Positions 46,300-54,811 of a DNA stretch of 64,000 bases are shown piece after piece. Within the stretch, counting starts at the first letter, position 1. Every line of letters starts with the position of its first letter. This DNA is from Candidatus Tectimicrobiota bacterium (GTDB lineage Bacteria > JACPUC01), in NCBI GenBank assembly GCA_016192455.1, contig JACPUC010000030.1, forward strand, positions 1 to 64,000, in the 5' to 3' direction. The position numbers and the translations under genes were made by a program. The notes beneath the pieces are model-generated. The model did not search any database. It was given only the letters and a program-made list of their open reading frames with translations, and was not told where the DNA came from.

Positions 46300-47034
46300 T
46301 TACAAGTGTTTCCTGAAGAAGGCCAGGGTGCGCGGCCAGGCGTCGGCCGCGGCCTCGGCGTGGTAGGCTGGGCGGTCCTCGCAGAAGAAGCCGTGGCCGG
46401 CGCCCTGGTAGACCTTGAACTCGGTCGGCACGCCCGCGGCTTTCAACGCCTCCTCGAGACGATGGACATTCGCCACCGGGATGGACTGATCCTCCGAGCC
46501 CCACAGGCCCTGCACCGGGCACCTCACCTGGGAGACCAATTTCAACGGCTCGATCGGCACCCGTTCATTGATCTCGCCGCCCACAATGCCGCCCCCGTAG
46601 TAGACCGAGGCTGCCGCGAAATCATCCAGGCGCGCCGCGGCCAAGTAACTGAAGCGGCCCCCCATGCAGTAGCCGATGATCCCCAGCCCTTTGGGTTTGA
46701 CGGAGGCGTCCTGTTTCAAGTAGGCAACGGCCCGGCTGATGTCCGCGATCATCTTGTCATCGTAGAGGGTGCCGCGCAGGGCGAAGGCCCCTTGCAGGTC
46801 GGAGTACGGCTTCGTGCGCTCTTCCAGCCGGTAGAAAAAGTCGGGGCAGACCCCCACGTAGCCGGACTCGGCAAATCGCCGCGTCACCGACTGCATGTGG
46901 GAGTTGACGCCGAAGATTTCCATGATGATCACCAGGGCGGGATGCGGTCCCCGGCCTTGCGGCCGGGCCACGTAGAGCGGCATCGGCCGGCCGCCCTCCC
47001 CAGGCGCCTCGTGAAACCCTGCTTCGATTGGCAT
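46300..47034 (-). CDS. Dienelactone hydrolase family protein
   Basis: The 244-residue enzyme has the dienelactone hydrolase nucleophile motif GYCMGG (Cys), the conserved Glu in MEIFG, the Asp in GSEDQSIP and the His in GAGHGFF. The family opens lactone rings such as those from chlorocatechol breakdown. It lies near an SDR, a double VOC protein and an alpha/beta hydrolase, which fits aromatic catabolism. RBS GAGGAGG supports the start. Confidence 0.9.
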   Translation of the reverse strand: MPIEAGFHEAPGEGGRPMPLYVARPQGRGPHPALVIIMEIFGVNSHMQSVTRRFAESGYVGVCPDFFYRLEERTKPYSDLQGAFALRGTLYDDKMIADISRAVAYLKQDASVKPKGLGIIGYCMGGRFSYLAAARLDDFAAASVYYGGGIVGGEINERVPIEPLKLVSQVRCPVQGLWGSEDQSIPVANVHRLEEALKAAGVPTEFKVYQGAGHGFFCEDRPAYHAEAAADAWPRTLAFFRKHL

Positions 47035-47162
47035 GACACGCCCCCTCCTCTCAACTCATGTCAGGTGATTTTTCTATTTTCTCCTGTACCACGCTGCACC
47101 CACGGATGCAAGCCGGGCCCCGTCAATCGTCGGCCGCCGGGCAGGCGGGCTGCGGCGCGCTC

Positions 47163-47879
47163 TCAGCCGTAGAGCGGTTTCGGCGGCTCAACGACGATCT
47201 CCAGCGTCATGGCGCGGGGCGACTGGTTGGCCAGGAAGACCACGGCGGCGGCGATGTCCTCCGGGTTGATCCAGGTCTCCGGTCGGCCGCCGAAGCCGCG
47301 CGTGCGCTCGTGTTCGATGGTGCCGCGCGGCAGCACCACGGCCGCCTTGACGCCGGTGCCTCGCAGCTCCTCGGCGAGCGCCTTCATCATGCCGAGGACG
47401 GCATGCTCGGAGGCGCAGAAGGCGCTGAAGTTTGCGGTGCCGTCGTGGCCGCCGCCGGAGGTGATGCTGACGATGGCGCCGCTCCCCCTGGCCAGCATGC
47501 CGGGCAGCACCCGCCGCGTGCAGAGGAAAGCGGCGCGCGACTTCACGCTCATCACCGTGTCCCACTCCTGGGGTGAGGTCTCGTGCAGGGGTTTGGAGAA
47601 GTAGTACCCGACGTTGTTCACCAGCAGGTCGATCTGGCCCCAATGTTTGAAGGTGGCCGCGACAAGCCGATCGACATCCTCAACAAGGGTCACGTCGCCC
47701 TGCAACGGCAGCACCTCGGCGCCGGCGGCCTCGACCTCGCGGGCCGCGCTCGCCAAGGTCTCCGGCGTGCGGCCGATCATGGCGAGGCGGGCGCCGCGGC
47801 GCGCGAAGTCGAGGGCCAGCACCCGGCCCAGGCCGCGGCTGGCGCCGGTGATCACGGCAACCTTGCCGGAAAGTTCCAT
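47163..47879 (-). CDS. SDR-family protein with degenerate catalytic dyad
   Basis: The 238-residue protein has the Rossmann motif TGASRGLG and NNVG, typical of FabG-like short-chain dehydrogenases. The YxxxK position reads FCASE, so both the catalytic Tyr and Lys are changed. The upstream Ser may remain in SITSGGG. NAD(P) could still bind, but normal dehydrogenase chemistry is unlikely. Start ATG at 47879 follows AAAGGAG at ideal distance. It is divergent from the VOC gene, 217 bp away. Confidence 0.85.
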   Translation of the reverse strand: MELSGKVAVITGASRGLGRVLALDFARRGARLAMIGRTPETLASAAREVEAAGAEVLPLQGDVTLVEDVDRLVAATFKHWGQIDLLVNNVGYYFSKPLHETSPQEWDTVMSVKSRAAFLCTRRVLPGMLARGSGAIVSITSGGGHDGTANFSAFCASEHAVLGMMKALAEELRGTGVKAAVVLPRGTIEHERTRGFGGRPETWINPEDIAAAVVFLANQSPRAMTLEIVVEPPKPLYG

Positions 47880-48096
47880 GCCTGCTCCTTTCGCTGTGTT
47901 CCCTGGCGTTTGGTTCCCCGCCGTGCGTTGCGTGGTACGCCAATCTTGACGATACTCGAATGCAAGACGTCGGCAGGAGGGTACCTCCGTCGGCAGAGCG
48001 TGGGCAAGCCTCGCGGCGGGCGCTGCTGAAGAGAGGCTGAAGGGTGAGCGCCGCCCGCGCGCGGTTCGGCATTCCAGCGGCGGGGAGCAAGGAGCC

Positions 48097-49338
48097 ATGT
48101 GGCGAGCGAAGCGGCTCTATGATGTGGGGGGCGTGCTCCTGCCGCGACCGTTCAAGCTGCGGCGGTTGGGGCATTTTGGACTCAACGTCGCCAGCATCGC
48201 CGACAGCCTGCGCCTCTATCGGAACCTCCTCGGCTTCAAGGTTTCCGATGTCCTCGACTTTGGCGGCGTGCCGCACCTGGCGGAGATCGTCGCCGGCCTC
48301 GCCGAGACGAGCGGCGTCTTCATGCGCTACGGCACCGATCACCACGCCTTCGTGCTCTTCCCGAAGGATCTCATGGCGCGGCGGGGAGAGCGGGCGCCGG
48401 CGCGCCAGGACAACACCATCAACCAGATCACCTGGCAGTGCGGCAGCCTGCGGGAGGTGGTCGAGGCGGCGGCCTACTTTGAGGAGCGCGGCGTGCCGGT
48501 GCTGCGCGCCGGACGCGACATGCCGGGGAGCAACTGGCACGTCTACCTCGAGGACCCGGACGGCCACGTCAACGAGCTCTACTACGGCATGGAGCAGATC
48601 GGCTGGAACGGCCTCTGCAAGCCGCTGCCGATGTATGACCGCAAGTTCGACGCCGCGCCGCCGTTGCCGCAGCCCTCCGAGGAGGCGGAGGTCGTCGCCG
48701 CGCGGGCAAAGGGGGTGGACCTCGCCGCCGGGCGCCCGCCGGAGTTCAACGAGGACGGCAGCTACGACGTTGAAGGGGTGCTGCTGCCGCGGCCCTTCAA
48801 GATCACCAAGATCGGGCCGGTGAACCTGTTCGTCGAGGATGTGGCAGCCTCCCTGCGGTTCTACCGCGATATCCTGGGGTTCGTCTTCACCGAGGAGGCG
48901 ACCTGCCATGGGCGCCGCTGCCTCTTCCTGCGCAACGGCACGGAGCACCACGCCCTGGCGCTCTTGCCGCGCGAGTTGCGCGCTGACCTCGGCCTCGGCC
49001 CTCAGACCTCCTGCATGGCCTTCGGCCTCGAGGTGGGCAGCTACCGGCAGCTCCGCGAGGCGGTGCGCTTCCTGCGCCAGCGCGGGCTGCGGCTCATGGA
49101 GGGCATGCCGGCGGAGCTCCACCCCGGCATCGACTACGCCGCCTACGTCCAGGACCCCGACGGCCACTGCCTCATGCTGTACTTCTGCATGGAGCAGCTC
49201 GGCTGGGACGGCACGCCGCGCCCACCCGAGCTGCGCCGGCGGCTGACGGCCCGGGCCGCCTTCGACGACTGGCCGGAAACCCTGCCCGCCCAGCCCGATA
49301 CCTATGTCGATCAAGTATTCCAGGGGCCGCTGGGGTAG
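48097..49338 (+). CDS. Tandem VOC-domain protein (extradiol dioxygenase-like)
   Basis: The 413-residue protein has two vicinal-oxygen-chelate domains, about 22-195 and 235-400, each introduced by GVLLPRPFK and ending in a DPDGH segment plus WNG or WDG. In the N-terminal domain the three expected metal ligands seem present: His in LGHFGLNV, His in DHHAFVLF and Glu in HVNELYYG. In the C-terminal domain the first and third are lost (GPVNLFV, HCLMLYF). The layout matches type I extradiol dioxygenases, though with the active site in domain 1. The substrate is unknown. Confidence 0.82.
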   Translation: MWRAKRLYDVGGVLLPRPFKLRRLGHFGLNVASIADSLRLYRNLLGFKVSDVLDFGGVPHLAEIVAGLAETSGVFMRYGTDHHAFVLFPKDLMARRGERAPARQDNTINQITWQCGSLREVVEAAAYFEERGVPVLRAGRDMPGSNWHVYLEDPDGHVNELYYGMEQIGWNGLCKPLPMYDRKFDAAPPLPQPSEEAEVVAARAKGVDLAAGRPPEFNEDGSYDVEGVLLPRPFKITKIGPVNLFVEDVAASLRFYRDILGFVFTEEATCHGRRCLFLRNGTEHHALALLPRELRADLGLGPQTSCMAFGLEVGSYRQLREAVRFLRQRGLRLMEGMPAELHPGIDYAAYVQDPDGHCLMLYFCMEQLGWDGTPRPPELRRRLTARAAFDDWPETLPAQPDTYVDQVFQGPLG

Positions 49339-49728
49339 GCGGGCGGCGCTGCGCTCGGCTCCGTGATGCTGCTGATTCCCTCCGTAGACTTGCGGCGAGG
49401 GGAGACCTCTCCCCTCGCACCCAGCCCTCTCACCGCATGCCTGGCTTCCCTCCCCGCGCGTCGCCCCGGCGCGCTCTCCTCCTCTCCCCCTGGGTGGATG
49501 ACCAGGAGGCGGCCCCTCTTCGTGTCGTTGCCATGGAATCATGGGTCTCAGGAAATCTAAAACAATTTTTATCTAAAACTTGACATCCCCAGACTCAATT
49601 CTTAGGTTTCGAGTGAGCCGGGACAAGAATGAAAACGTCTTAGGCACTTGGGCATTCCAGAGCGTTCCACCGTGATGAGCAAGCTGAAACCGTGCTGTGG
49701 CTCATCCGAACCAAGGGAGGTAGGATCA
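49339..49728. other. Intergenic region upstream of hsp20
   Basis: The left part is G+C rich with a GGGGAGACCTCTCCCC hairpin at about 49398-49413. The right part (49556-49610) is AT-rich and holds a putative promoter. No gene is supported. Confidence 0.55.
49580..49608 (+). promoter_or_regulatory. Putative promoter of hsp20
   Basis: TTGACA is a perfect -35 and TAGGTT lies 17 bp downstream as a weak -10. It is preceded by an A/T tract. CTTGACA also resembles a heat-shock sigma -35 (CTTGAAA), but no matching CCCCAT -10 is seen. The leader to ATG is about 115 bases. Confidence 0.45.
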
Positions 49729-50193
49729 ATGTCACTGCTTGTGAAGAGGACCCCATTCCATGGCTTGAGTTCGCTGCCGAGCCTGTTCGACCGCTTCTTC
49801 GAGGAGCCGTTCCCCTTCTTCGGGCTTAGTCGGCCCTTTGCCTGGGAGCCGGAAGAGCCGGAACGCGCGTTCCAGCCGGCGGTGGACGTCCGCGAGACCA
49901 ACACCAGCTATGAAGTCCGCGCCGAGGTGCCAGGCCTGAAGAAAGAGGACCTCACCATCGAGGTGCTGGACGGCGTGCTCAGCATCAGCGGCGAGAAGAA
50001 GACCGAGCGCGAGGAGGAGAAGAACGGCGCCACCCTGCGGGAGCGTCAGTATGGCTCCTTCCGGCGCGGCTTCTACGTGGGTGAGGAGATCACCACCGAG
50101 GAGATCCAGGCCCACTACAAGGATGGCGTGCTGACGGTGACGGTGCCCAAGAGGGAGAAGGTCCGCAAGCTCGTCAGCATCACCGAAGGCTGA
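49729..50193 (+). CDS. Small heat shock protein Hsp20
   Basis: The 154-residue protein has an alpha-crystallin domain (about 45-145) with DVRETNTSYEVRAEVPGLKKEDL and the GVLTVTVPK signature near the end. It would hold unfolding proteins as an ATP-independent oligomeric chaperone. ATG at 49729 (MSLLVKRTPFH) follows GGGAGGTAGGA; the earlier ORF start lacks support. A ClpB N-domain ORF follows. Confidence 0.94.
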   Translation: MSLLVKRTPFHGLSSLPSLFDRFFEEPFPFFGLSRPFAWEPEEPERAFQPAVDVRETNTSYEVRAEVPGLKKEDLTIEVLDGVLSISGEKKTEREEEKNGATLRERQYGSFRRGFYVGEEITTEEIQAHYKDGVLTVTVPKREKVRKLVSITEG

Positions 50194-50490
50194 CGATGAA
50201 CCCGTTGAGACCATCCCGGTGCGTGCCGGCACCCCGCGGCGCCGGGCGCGGTCTCAACCCCGGCACGCGGCCGGGTCCAGGAGAACCGCAAGGCAAGACG
50301 CGCACCCGCCCGGCCGGGAGGGCGCCGCAGGTACGAGGCAGGCAGCCGTTCATGCTCCTGCCTCGCGTCGTCTGCGCGCCTGTCACGCACATCTTACTGG
50401 GGGAGTCCAGGGAGTCGGCGTACGGCGCCCCGCCGGTATGGCGCGGCGCACCCCGCTCCCACGACGCCCCCCGGTGAGGGGAGGTCCACC

Positions 50491-50796
50491 ATGGCGATGC
50501 CGCGCTTCACGGAAAAATCACAGGAGGCTCTGCTCGAGGCGGAACGCCTGGCGGAGGCTCGCGGCCATGCCTCGGTGGAGGCGCTGCACCTGCTCGCCGC
50601 GCTCGTCGCGCAGCAGGACGGCGTCGTCCCCCTGGTGCTGCGCGCCGCGGGGGTCGAGGCGGCGGGCCTGGCGCGGCAGATCGAGGCCGCGCTGCACCGC
50701 CTGCCGGTGGTGCAGGGCGCCGTGCAGCGCGCGCCGGGCGAATCCCTGCGCGCGGCTTTGCGGCGCGCGGAGGAGGCGGAGCCGGTGGCTGTCTGA
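50491..50796 (+). CDS. Isolated ClpB/ClpA N-terminal domain
   Basis: The 101-residue ORF begins MPRFTEKSQEALLEAERLAE and reads through one and a half Clp_N repeats (VEALHLLAALVAQQDGVVPLVLRAAGV, then LRAALRRAEEAE), then stops. A ClpB protein would continue for about 750 residues with two AAA+ modules. A GAGGGGAGG site supports expression. It may be a free-standing adaptor-like domain or the truncated 5' end of clpB. A palindromic repeat follows immediately and may mark the break. Confidence 0.75.
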   Translation: MAMPRFTEKSQEALLEAERLAEARGHASVEALHLLAALVAQQDGVVPLVLRAAGVEAAGLARQIEAALHRLPVVQGAVQRAPGESLRAALRRAEEAEPVAV

Positions 50797-50927
50797 GACG
50801 GCCAGGCTTCGCCCAAACGGGAGATTCCCGCTCGCTGAGCAGAGAGGGCGAGGGAGCACTGCCCCCTCGCGCACCCCTTCTGCGCAAGCTGCTGCGCAGC
50901 TTGCGGGGAGCGGCAGGGGAGGAGGGA
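50797..50927. repeat. Palindromic repeat after the Clp N-domain
   Basis: CGCAAGCTGC (50883-50892) and GCAGCTTGCG (50896-50905) form a 10-bp hairpin with a 3-base loop. Left of it, GAGGGAGCACTGCCCCCTCG resembles the 36550-36590 element in the opposite orientation. Confidence 0.7.
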
Positions 50928-51956
50928 TTAGCCAGCCTCGGCGTTCTGCGTGGTTTGTTGAGACGGCACTCGCAGGTCGTGGAGGAGACGTTCAAAGCTC
51001 TCGTTGTATTCGCTCGGCACCTGCCACTTCCGGAAGTCGCCGACGTGGCGGCTGTTTTTCCTGTCTTCCCAGATGTCGTGTACCCATTGCGGTGGAGATT
51101 TCTCCAACGCAGTATCCAGACGGATTGGGAACACCACTTTCTTATCGCGCCGTTTCTCCTCCTTCCGGGCCAGTTCCACCTCCTCTTTCACGCGAACGCT
51201 CTTAATTGAGTTACGCGAAAGGATGAGGAGGAGTTTATCATGCTCCTTGATCGCCTTATCGATCATTTCAGGGGGCAGCTCGCCAATCTTCACGTCCTCC
51301 GAGTATTTCCAGCAAGGAACCCCTTTGTCCCACAAATCATCGTAAAGTTTCTTCGCAAACTTCTCATCTTTGTTGGAGTGGCTGATGAAGCAGGAAGAAT
51401 ACTTCTTCTCTAATAGTTTTGATAGGTTCTCGATGAGATCTTTCGGCAGGCGGCAGCCGCGCAGGAAGGCAGGCGGAAGAAGGCCGGAAATTTGCAGGGT
51501 GTGGAAGTCGATGCTACTGCGGCCAAGGTGTACACAGGTTTCCAACCCTCTGGCATGAGATAGATTAGTGTCCCCAAAAATAGTCAGGTAAAGCTTGGCT
51601 CCCTCCAGGTCAGCGTCCGTAAGGTTGGCCCATGCTAGATTTGCCCCTTGCAGGTCCACGCCGCAGAGGTTTGCGCTAGTTAAGTTCGCCACCCTCAGAT
51701 CTGCTGAGCCTAGGTTTGCCTTGCATAGCTTTGCGCCCGGGAGGTCCGCTCCTTCGAGGCGGGCTACTTGGAGGTTTACTCCGCAAAGTTTCGCATCGTG
51801 AAGCTTTGCGTGCGAAAAATTCACCCAGCGGAGATCTCTACTACTTCTTAGGTCTGCCCCGCTGAGGTCTGGTCGAATTCCAGGTTCCTGTTCCCTCCAC
51901 TTATTCCAAACCTTCACGCCTTGATTGAGGATAGCGAGGTGTTCCGGGTTCGCCAT
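50928..51956 (-). CDS. Pentapeptide-repeat protein with C-terminal TIR domain
   Basis: The 342-residue protein has about 20 pentapeptide repeats of A(D/N)LxxA type at about 28-140, which form a right-handed beta-helix, then a TIR domain at about 186-335 beginning SSCFISHSNKDEKFAKKLYDDL. A Glu in SVRVKEEVELA (about residue 259) sits where TIR NADases keep their catalytic Glu. Bacterial TIR proteins commonly consume NAD in immune or toxin systems. The G+C content is clearly lower than in neighbouring genes, which suggests horizontal origin. ATG at 51956 has GGAG upstream; the ORF leader is within repeat DNA. No partner gene for NAD signalling is adjacent. Confidence 0.87.
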   Translation of the reverse strand: MANPEHLAILNQGVKVWNKWREQEPGIRPDLSGADLRSSRDLRWVNFSHAKLHDAKLCGVNLQVARLEGADLPGAKLCKANLGSADLRVANLTSANLCGVDLQGANLAWANLTDADLEGAKLYLTIFGDTNLSHARGLETCVHLGRSSIDFHTLQISGLLPPAFLRGCRLPKDLIENLSKLLEKKYSSCFISHSNKDEKFAKKLYDDLWDKGVPCWKYSEDVKIGELPPEMIDKAIKEHDKLLLILSRNSIKSVRVKEEVELARKEEKRRDKKVVFPIRLDTALEKSPPQWVHDIWEDRKNSRHVGDFRKWQVPSEYNESFERLLHDLRVPSQQTTQNAEAG

Positions 51957-51986
51957 ATCCGGCTCCGTGGCTGGAATCACGCCCCC

Positions 51987-52045
51987 CGCGAGTGCGCCTG
52001 CGCACTCGCGTAAGCAGGGGGTGTGGGGGATCAATGATCCCCCAC
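51987..52045. repeat. Two adjacent perfect palindromes
   Basis: CGCGAGTGCGC and GCGCACTCGCG (51987-52010, loop CT) are followed by GTGGGGGATCA and TGATCCCCCAC (52023-52045, single-base centre). They lie between the TIR gene start and the end of the amidase gene. The second element matches the GGGGGA/TCCCCC family found elsewhere in the window. Confidence 0.85.
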
Positions 52046-52106
52046 GACGTCTCCCCCCAATAAAGACCTTCCCCCTCGCGCACGGAAGCCTGGCGTGCCG
52101 CCGTGG

Positions 52107-53171
52107 TCACAGCTTCTCCGGCGCCACCCAAGTGCCGCGGTCGAACAGGCCCTGGATGGTTTGGCGCAGCAGTTCCTTTCTTGCCTCCTTGCCCTTCGGG
52201 GGTTCGGTCATGAAGGTGTTCTTCGGGTAGATGGGGTTGCGGTAGATGGGGGCGTACTGCTCGGTGCGCAGGTCCTTCAGCCAGTTGCCGAACATCGACT
52301 TGGCGCGAAACTCCCGCAGGCCGTCGATATCGATGGTGGCGCTGACGTAGGAGTCCCCCTGCGGCGTGTAGCGGGAGATGACGTTGCCGCGGTAGTCGAC
52401 GATCATCGAGTTGCCGCCGGCGAAGTCGATGGGGAAACGCTGCCCGTCGCCCACCATGCCGGCGCAGCTTCCGGTGTTGGGAGAGATGACGTAGCAGTTG
52501 TTATCGAGGGCGCGGGAGCGGTTCTGCAGCTCAAACCAGCCGTTGCCCACCCAGGGCTCGACGTAGCTGGGCCGGTAGATGACCTCGGCGCCGTTCATGG
52601 CGAGGCCGCGCGCCGGCTCGGGGTAGCTCCCCTCCATGCAGACCATGGTGCCAAGGCGGCCGATCTCCGTATCGGCGACGGGGTAGAAGGCGTCCAGGTC
52701 ATCGCCGTAAAGCTCCACCCAGCGGTCCCAGAGGTCGTGCGGCGTCGCCGAGGGCTCGTTGGGGTAGACCTGCAGCTTGTGGTACTTGTGGATGATCTCG
52801 CCTTTCGGGTTGAGGATGAAGACGACGTTGAAGTAGCGGTCCTTGAACTCCTTCTCCTTGGCGCGCACCTGGCCGATGAGGTAGGTTTTCAGCTCCTTAG
52901 CCTTGGCGGCGAGGATCTCCGTCTCCATCCCCGGCACCTCGGTCATCAGCTCGCGGGCGGCCTTCACGTGCTCCATGTTCAGCATCGAGTCGGTGAACCC
53001 CTGGATGGCGCCTTCGCCGAGCGCCACGAGCTTCACCGGTGCCTCGAGGGAGGCGAGCCAGAAGGCGGAGTCCAGCACGCGGCAGATGTGCTCGAGGTTG
53101 ATCTTCGTGTCATCGCGGTGCTTGACGGTGTAGAACGTCGTTTGCAGGCCCAGGGCGCTGTACTTGTCCAC
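52107..53171 (-). CDS. Nitrilase-family aliphatic amidase/formamidase-like hydrolase
   Basis: The 354-residue protein has the Glu-Lys-Cys triad of the carbon-nitrogen hydrolase family: Glu in ALGEGAIQGF, Lys in HKYHKLQV and Cys in MVCMEGSYPEPA. It hydrolyses a C-N bond of an amide or nitrile in the cytoplasm. The start is GTG. It lies downstream of a liv-type binding protein gene on the same strand (153 bp), which hints that the binding protein delivers an amide or amino-acid-like substrate, as in amide-responsive operons. Confidence 0.87.
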   Translation of the reverse strand: MDKYSALGLQTTFYTVKHRDDTKINLEHICRVLDSAFWLASLEAPVKLVALGEGAIQGFTDSMLNMEHVKAARELMTEVPGMETEILAAKAKELKTYLIGQVRAKEKEFKDRYFNVVFILNPKGEIIHKYHKLQVYPNEPSATPHDLWDRWVELYGDDLDAFYPVADTEIGRLGTMVCMEGSYPEPARGLAMNGAEVIYRPSYVEPWVGNGWFELQNRSRALDNNCYVISPNTGSCAGMVGDGQRFPIDFAGGNSMIVDYRGNVISRYTPQGDSYVSATIDIDGLREFRAKSMFGNWLKDLRTEQYAPIYRNPIYPKNTFMTEPPKGKEARKELLRQTIQGLFDRGTWVAPEKL

Positions 53172-53324
53172 GATGGTCTCTGCCTCTCAAGGAGGGGAGC
53201 GCCGGGCTCCCCTTGGGGTAGGCGCGGGGACAGGTGGGATGGCGCGGGACACCTGCCCCCCATCTCTCTGCGGTGCGGCTGGGCAGCGGCTGCCATGGCC
53301 GGCGAGAGCGCGGGCCGCCTTGGC

Positions 53325-54506
53325 TCAGCGCACCACCACCCACTTGCCGTCCTTCACCTGCACCACGTAGATCTCCTTGTCGGAGTCGCCGTCGGCACGG
53401 ACGCTGATCTTGCCGGAGACGCCCGGGTAGTCCTTCATTTTGGCGAAGGCGTCGCGGATCTTCGCCCGGTCAGCGTCGAGGTCCTCCGGCTTATTGGTAA
53501 CGCCTGAGGACTCAATGACCTGCTTCAGCATGTAGATGACGTCGTAGACGTACCAGGCGGAGTTGTCCAAGCGCTTGCCCTTCGACTTCACGAGAAACTT
53601 CTTAATGAAGTTCTGGACCCTGGGGTCGGGGTTATCTTCCCAAGCGCCGGCGACCGCGATCGTGCCCTCCCCGGACGCCCCGGCGATGCGGATGTAATCC
53701 GGCGCCATGTTTGCGGTGCTCCCCACGATCGGCTTGGTGAATCCCTGTTGGCGCGCCTGCCGGGTAATGTTCGCGCCGGCGTTGTAGCTCGTGGCGAGCA
53801 CCAGCCCGTCGGGATTGGCGGCCTTGATGCGCGTGACCTGGGCGCTGTAATCGATGTCCGCCTTCACGAAGGTGACGGAATCCACGACCTGGATGCCGTT
53901 GTCCTTCAAGAGCTTCGGGAAGATGATGGTGCCTTCGGCCTTAAAGAGCGCTTCGCTGGCGTCGTAGATGACGGCGGCGGTCTTGATGCCGTACATCTCC
54001 TTCCACTTCCTCACCGTTGGCTCCAGGGACTTGTCGCTCGGCAGCGACACCCGGAAGGCCCAGGGGCGATTCTTCGCGGCGATGCCCGGCGCTGCGGAGG
54101 AGGCCGAGATGGCGACAATCTTGAAGCGATTGGCGACGGGAAAGGCCATCTCGCACTCGGTGCTGGTGAACGGCCCGATGATGGCCAGCGCCTTATCGCT
54201 GGTGGCCACCTTGCGCACCAAGTTGATGGCTTCCTCGGGCTTTGTTTGGGTATCGTACATCGGCAGCTCGACCGGCACGCCGCCAATGCCGCCCGCGGCG
54301 TTGATCTCCTCTTGGGCCACTTCCAGGGCGTACTTCTGCAGCCAGCCCTGATCGGCGAGGAAGCCGGTGAAGGGAACAAGGATGCCGATCTTCACCGACG
54401 TGCCGGCGAGCTTGGCGGCGTGGGCGGGAGAGGCAAGGACCATCAGCGTCACGACCAAGACCGCCAGGAGCGAGACCGCAAGCTTAATTCTCGACACAGA
54501 TTTCAT
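53325..54506 (-). CDS. Branched-chain amino acid/amide-type ABC substrate-binding protein
   Basis: The 393-residue exported protein has a signal peptide ending ASPAHA and the periplasmic-binding type I fold: VKIGILVPFTGFLADQGW, AQEEINAAGGIGGVPVEL, DTQTKPEEAINLVRK and AIIGPFTSTE. It captures a ligand outside the membrane for a Liv-type permease, but no permease or ATPase genes are present here. The downstream amidase suggests amide or urea-like ligands, which is inference. Confidence 0.92.
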   Translation of the reverse strand: MKSVSRIKLAVSLLAVLVVTLMVLASPAHAAKLAGTSVKIGILVPFTGFLADQGWLQKYALEVAQEEINAAGGIGGVPVELPMYDTQTKPEEAINLVRKVATSDKALAIIGPFTSTECEMAFPVANRFKIVAISASSAAPGIAAKNRPWAFRVSLPSDKSLEPTVRKWKEMYGIKTAAVIYDASEALFKAEGTIIFPKLLKDNGIQVVDSVTFVKADIDYSAQVTRIKAANPDGLVLATSYNAGANITRQARQQGFTKPIVGSTANMAPDYIRIAGASGEGTIAVAGAWEDNPDPRVQNFIKKFLVKSKGKRLDNSAWYVYDVIYMLKQVIESSGVTNKPEDLDADRAKIRDAFAKMKDYPGVSGKISVRADGDSDKEIYVVQVKDGKWVVVR

Positions 54507-54811
54507 GGAACTCCTCCTTTCAACCAGGGGAAGGATGCGCCGCGCCGGCGTGGCGCCCTATGGGTGGCTGCTTGCTCCCTTTTCTTGCACCTTCGGCGAC
54601 TTGTCAAGGACCTTCCTGTGCCGACCTGGCTCGCCGCGGCCTGCCTGCGTGGGCCCGGCTGTCGGCGCTGCGACGGCGGTCAGGACGTTCCCTTGACAGT
54701 CTCTGGGAGGGTGCAGCACTATACCCGTTTTAGACGCTGCCGGGGTTGCCGCGCGCCTGAAGGAGGGCGCGGCGCCGGGCGGCGCATGTCGGACCTGCGT
54801 GAGGGGGAACG
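54507..54811. other. Divergent promoter region
   Basis: No gene is supported. TTGACA at 54693-54698 faces the plus-strand stress-protein gene, but the nearest TATACC is 21 bp away, longer than usual. It contains no repeat of the window families. Confidence 0.45.

Noticed and set aside
49600-49680. CIRCE-type operator upstream of hsp20
   Set aside because: TTAGG and GAGTG fragments are present but do not form the required 9-bp inverted repeat with a 9-bp spacer.
54693-54725. TTGACA...TATACC as the promoter of the Usp fusion
   Set aside because: Spacing is 21 bp, outside the usual range, so it is only mentioned in the intergenic entry.
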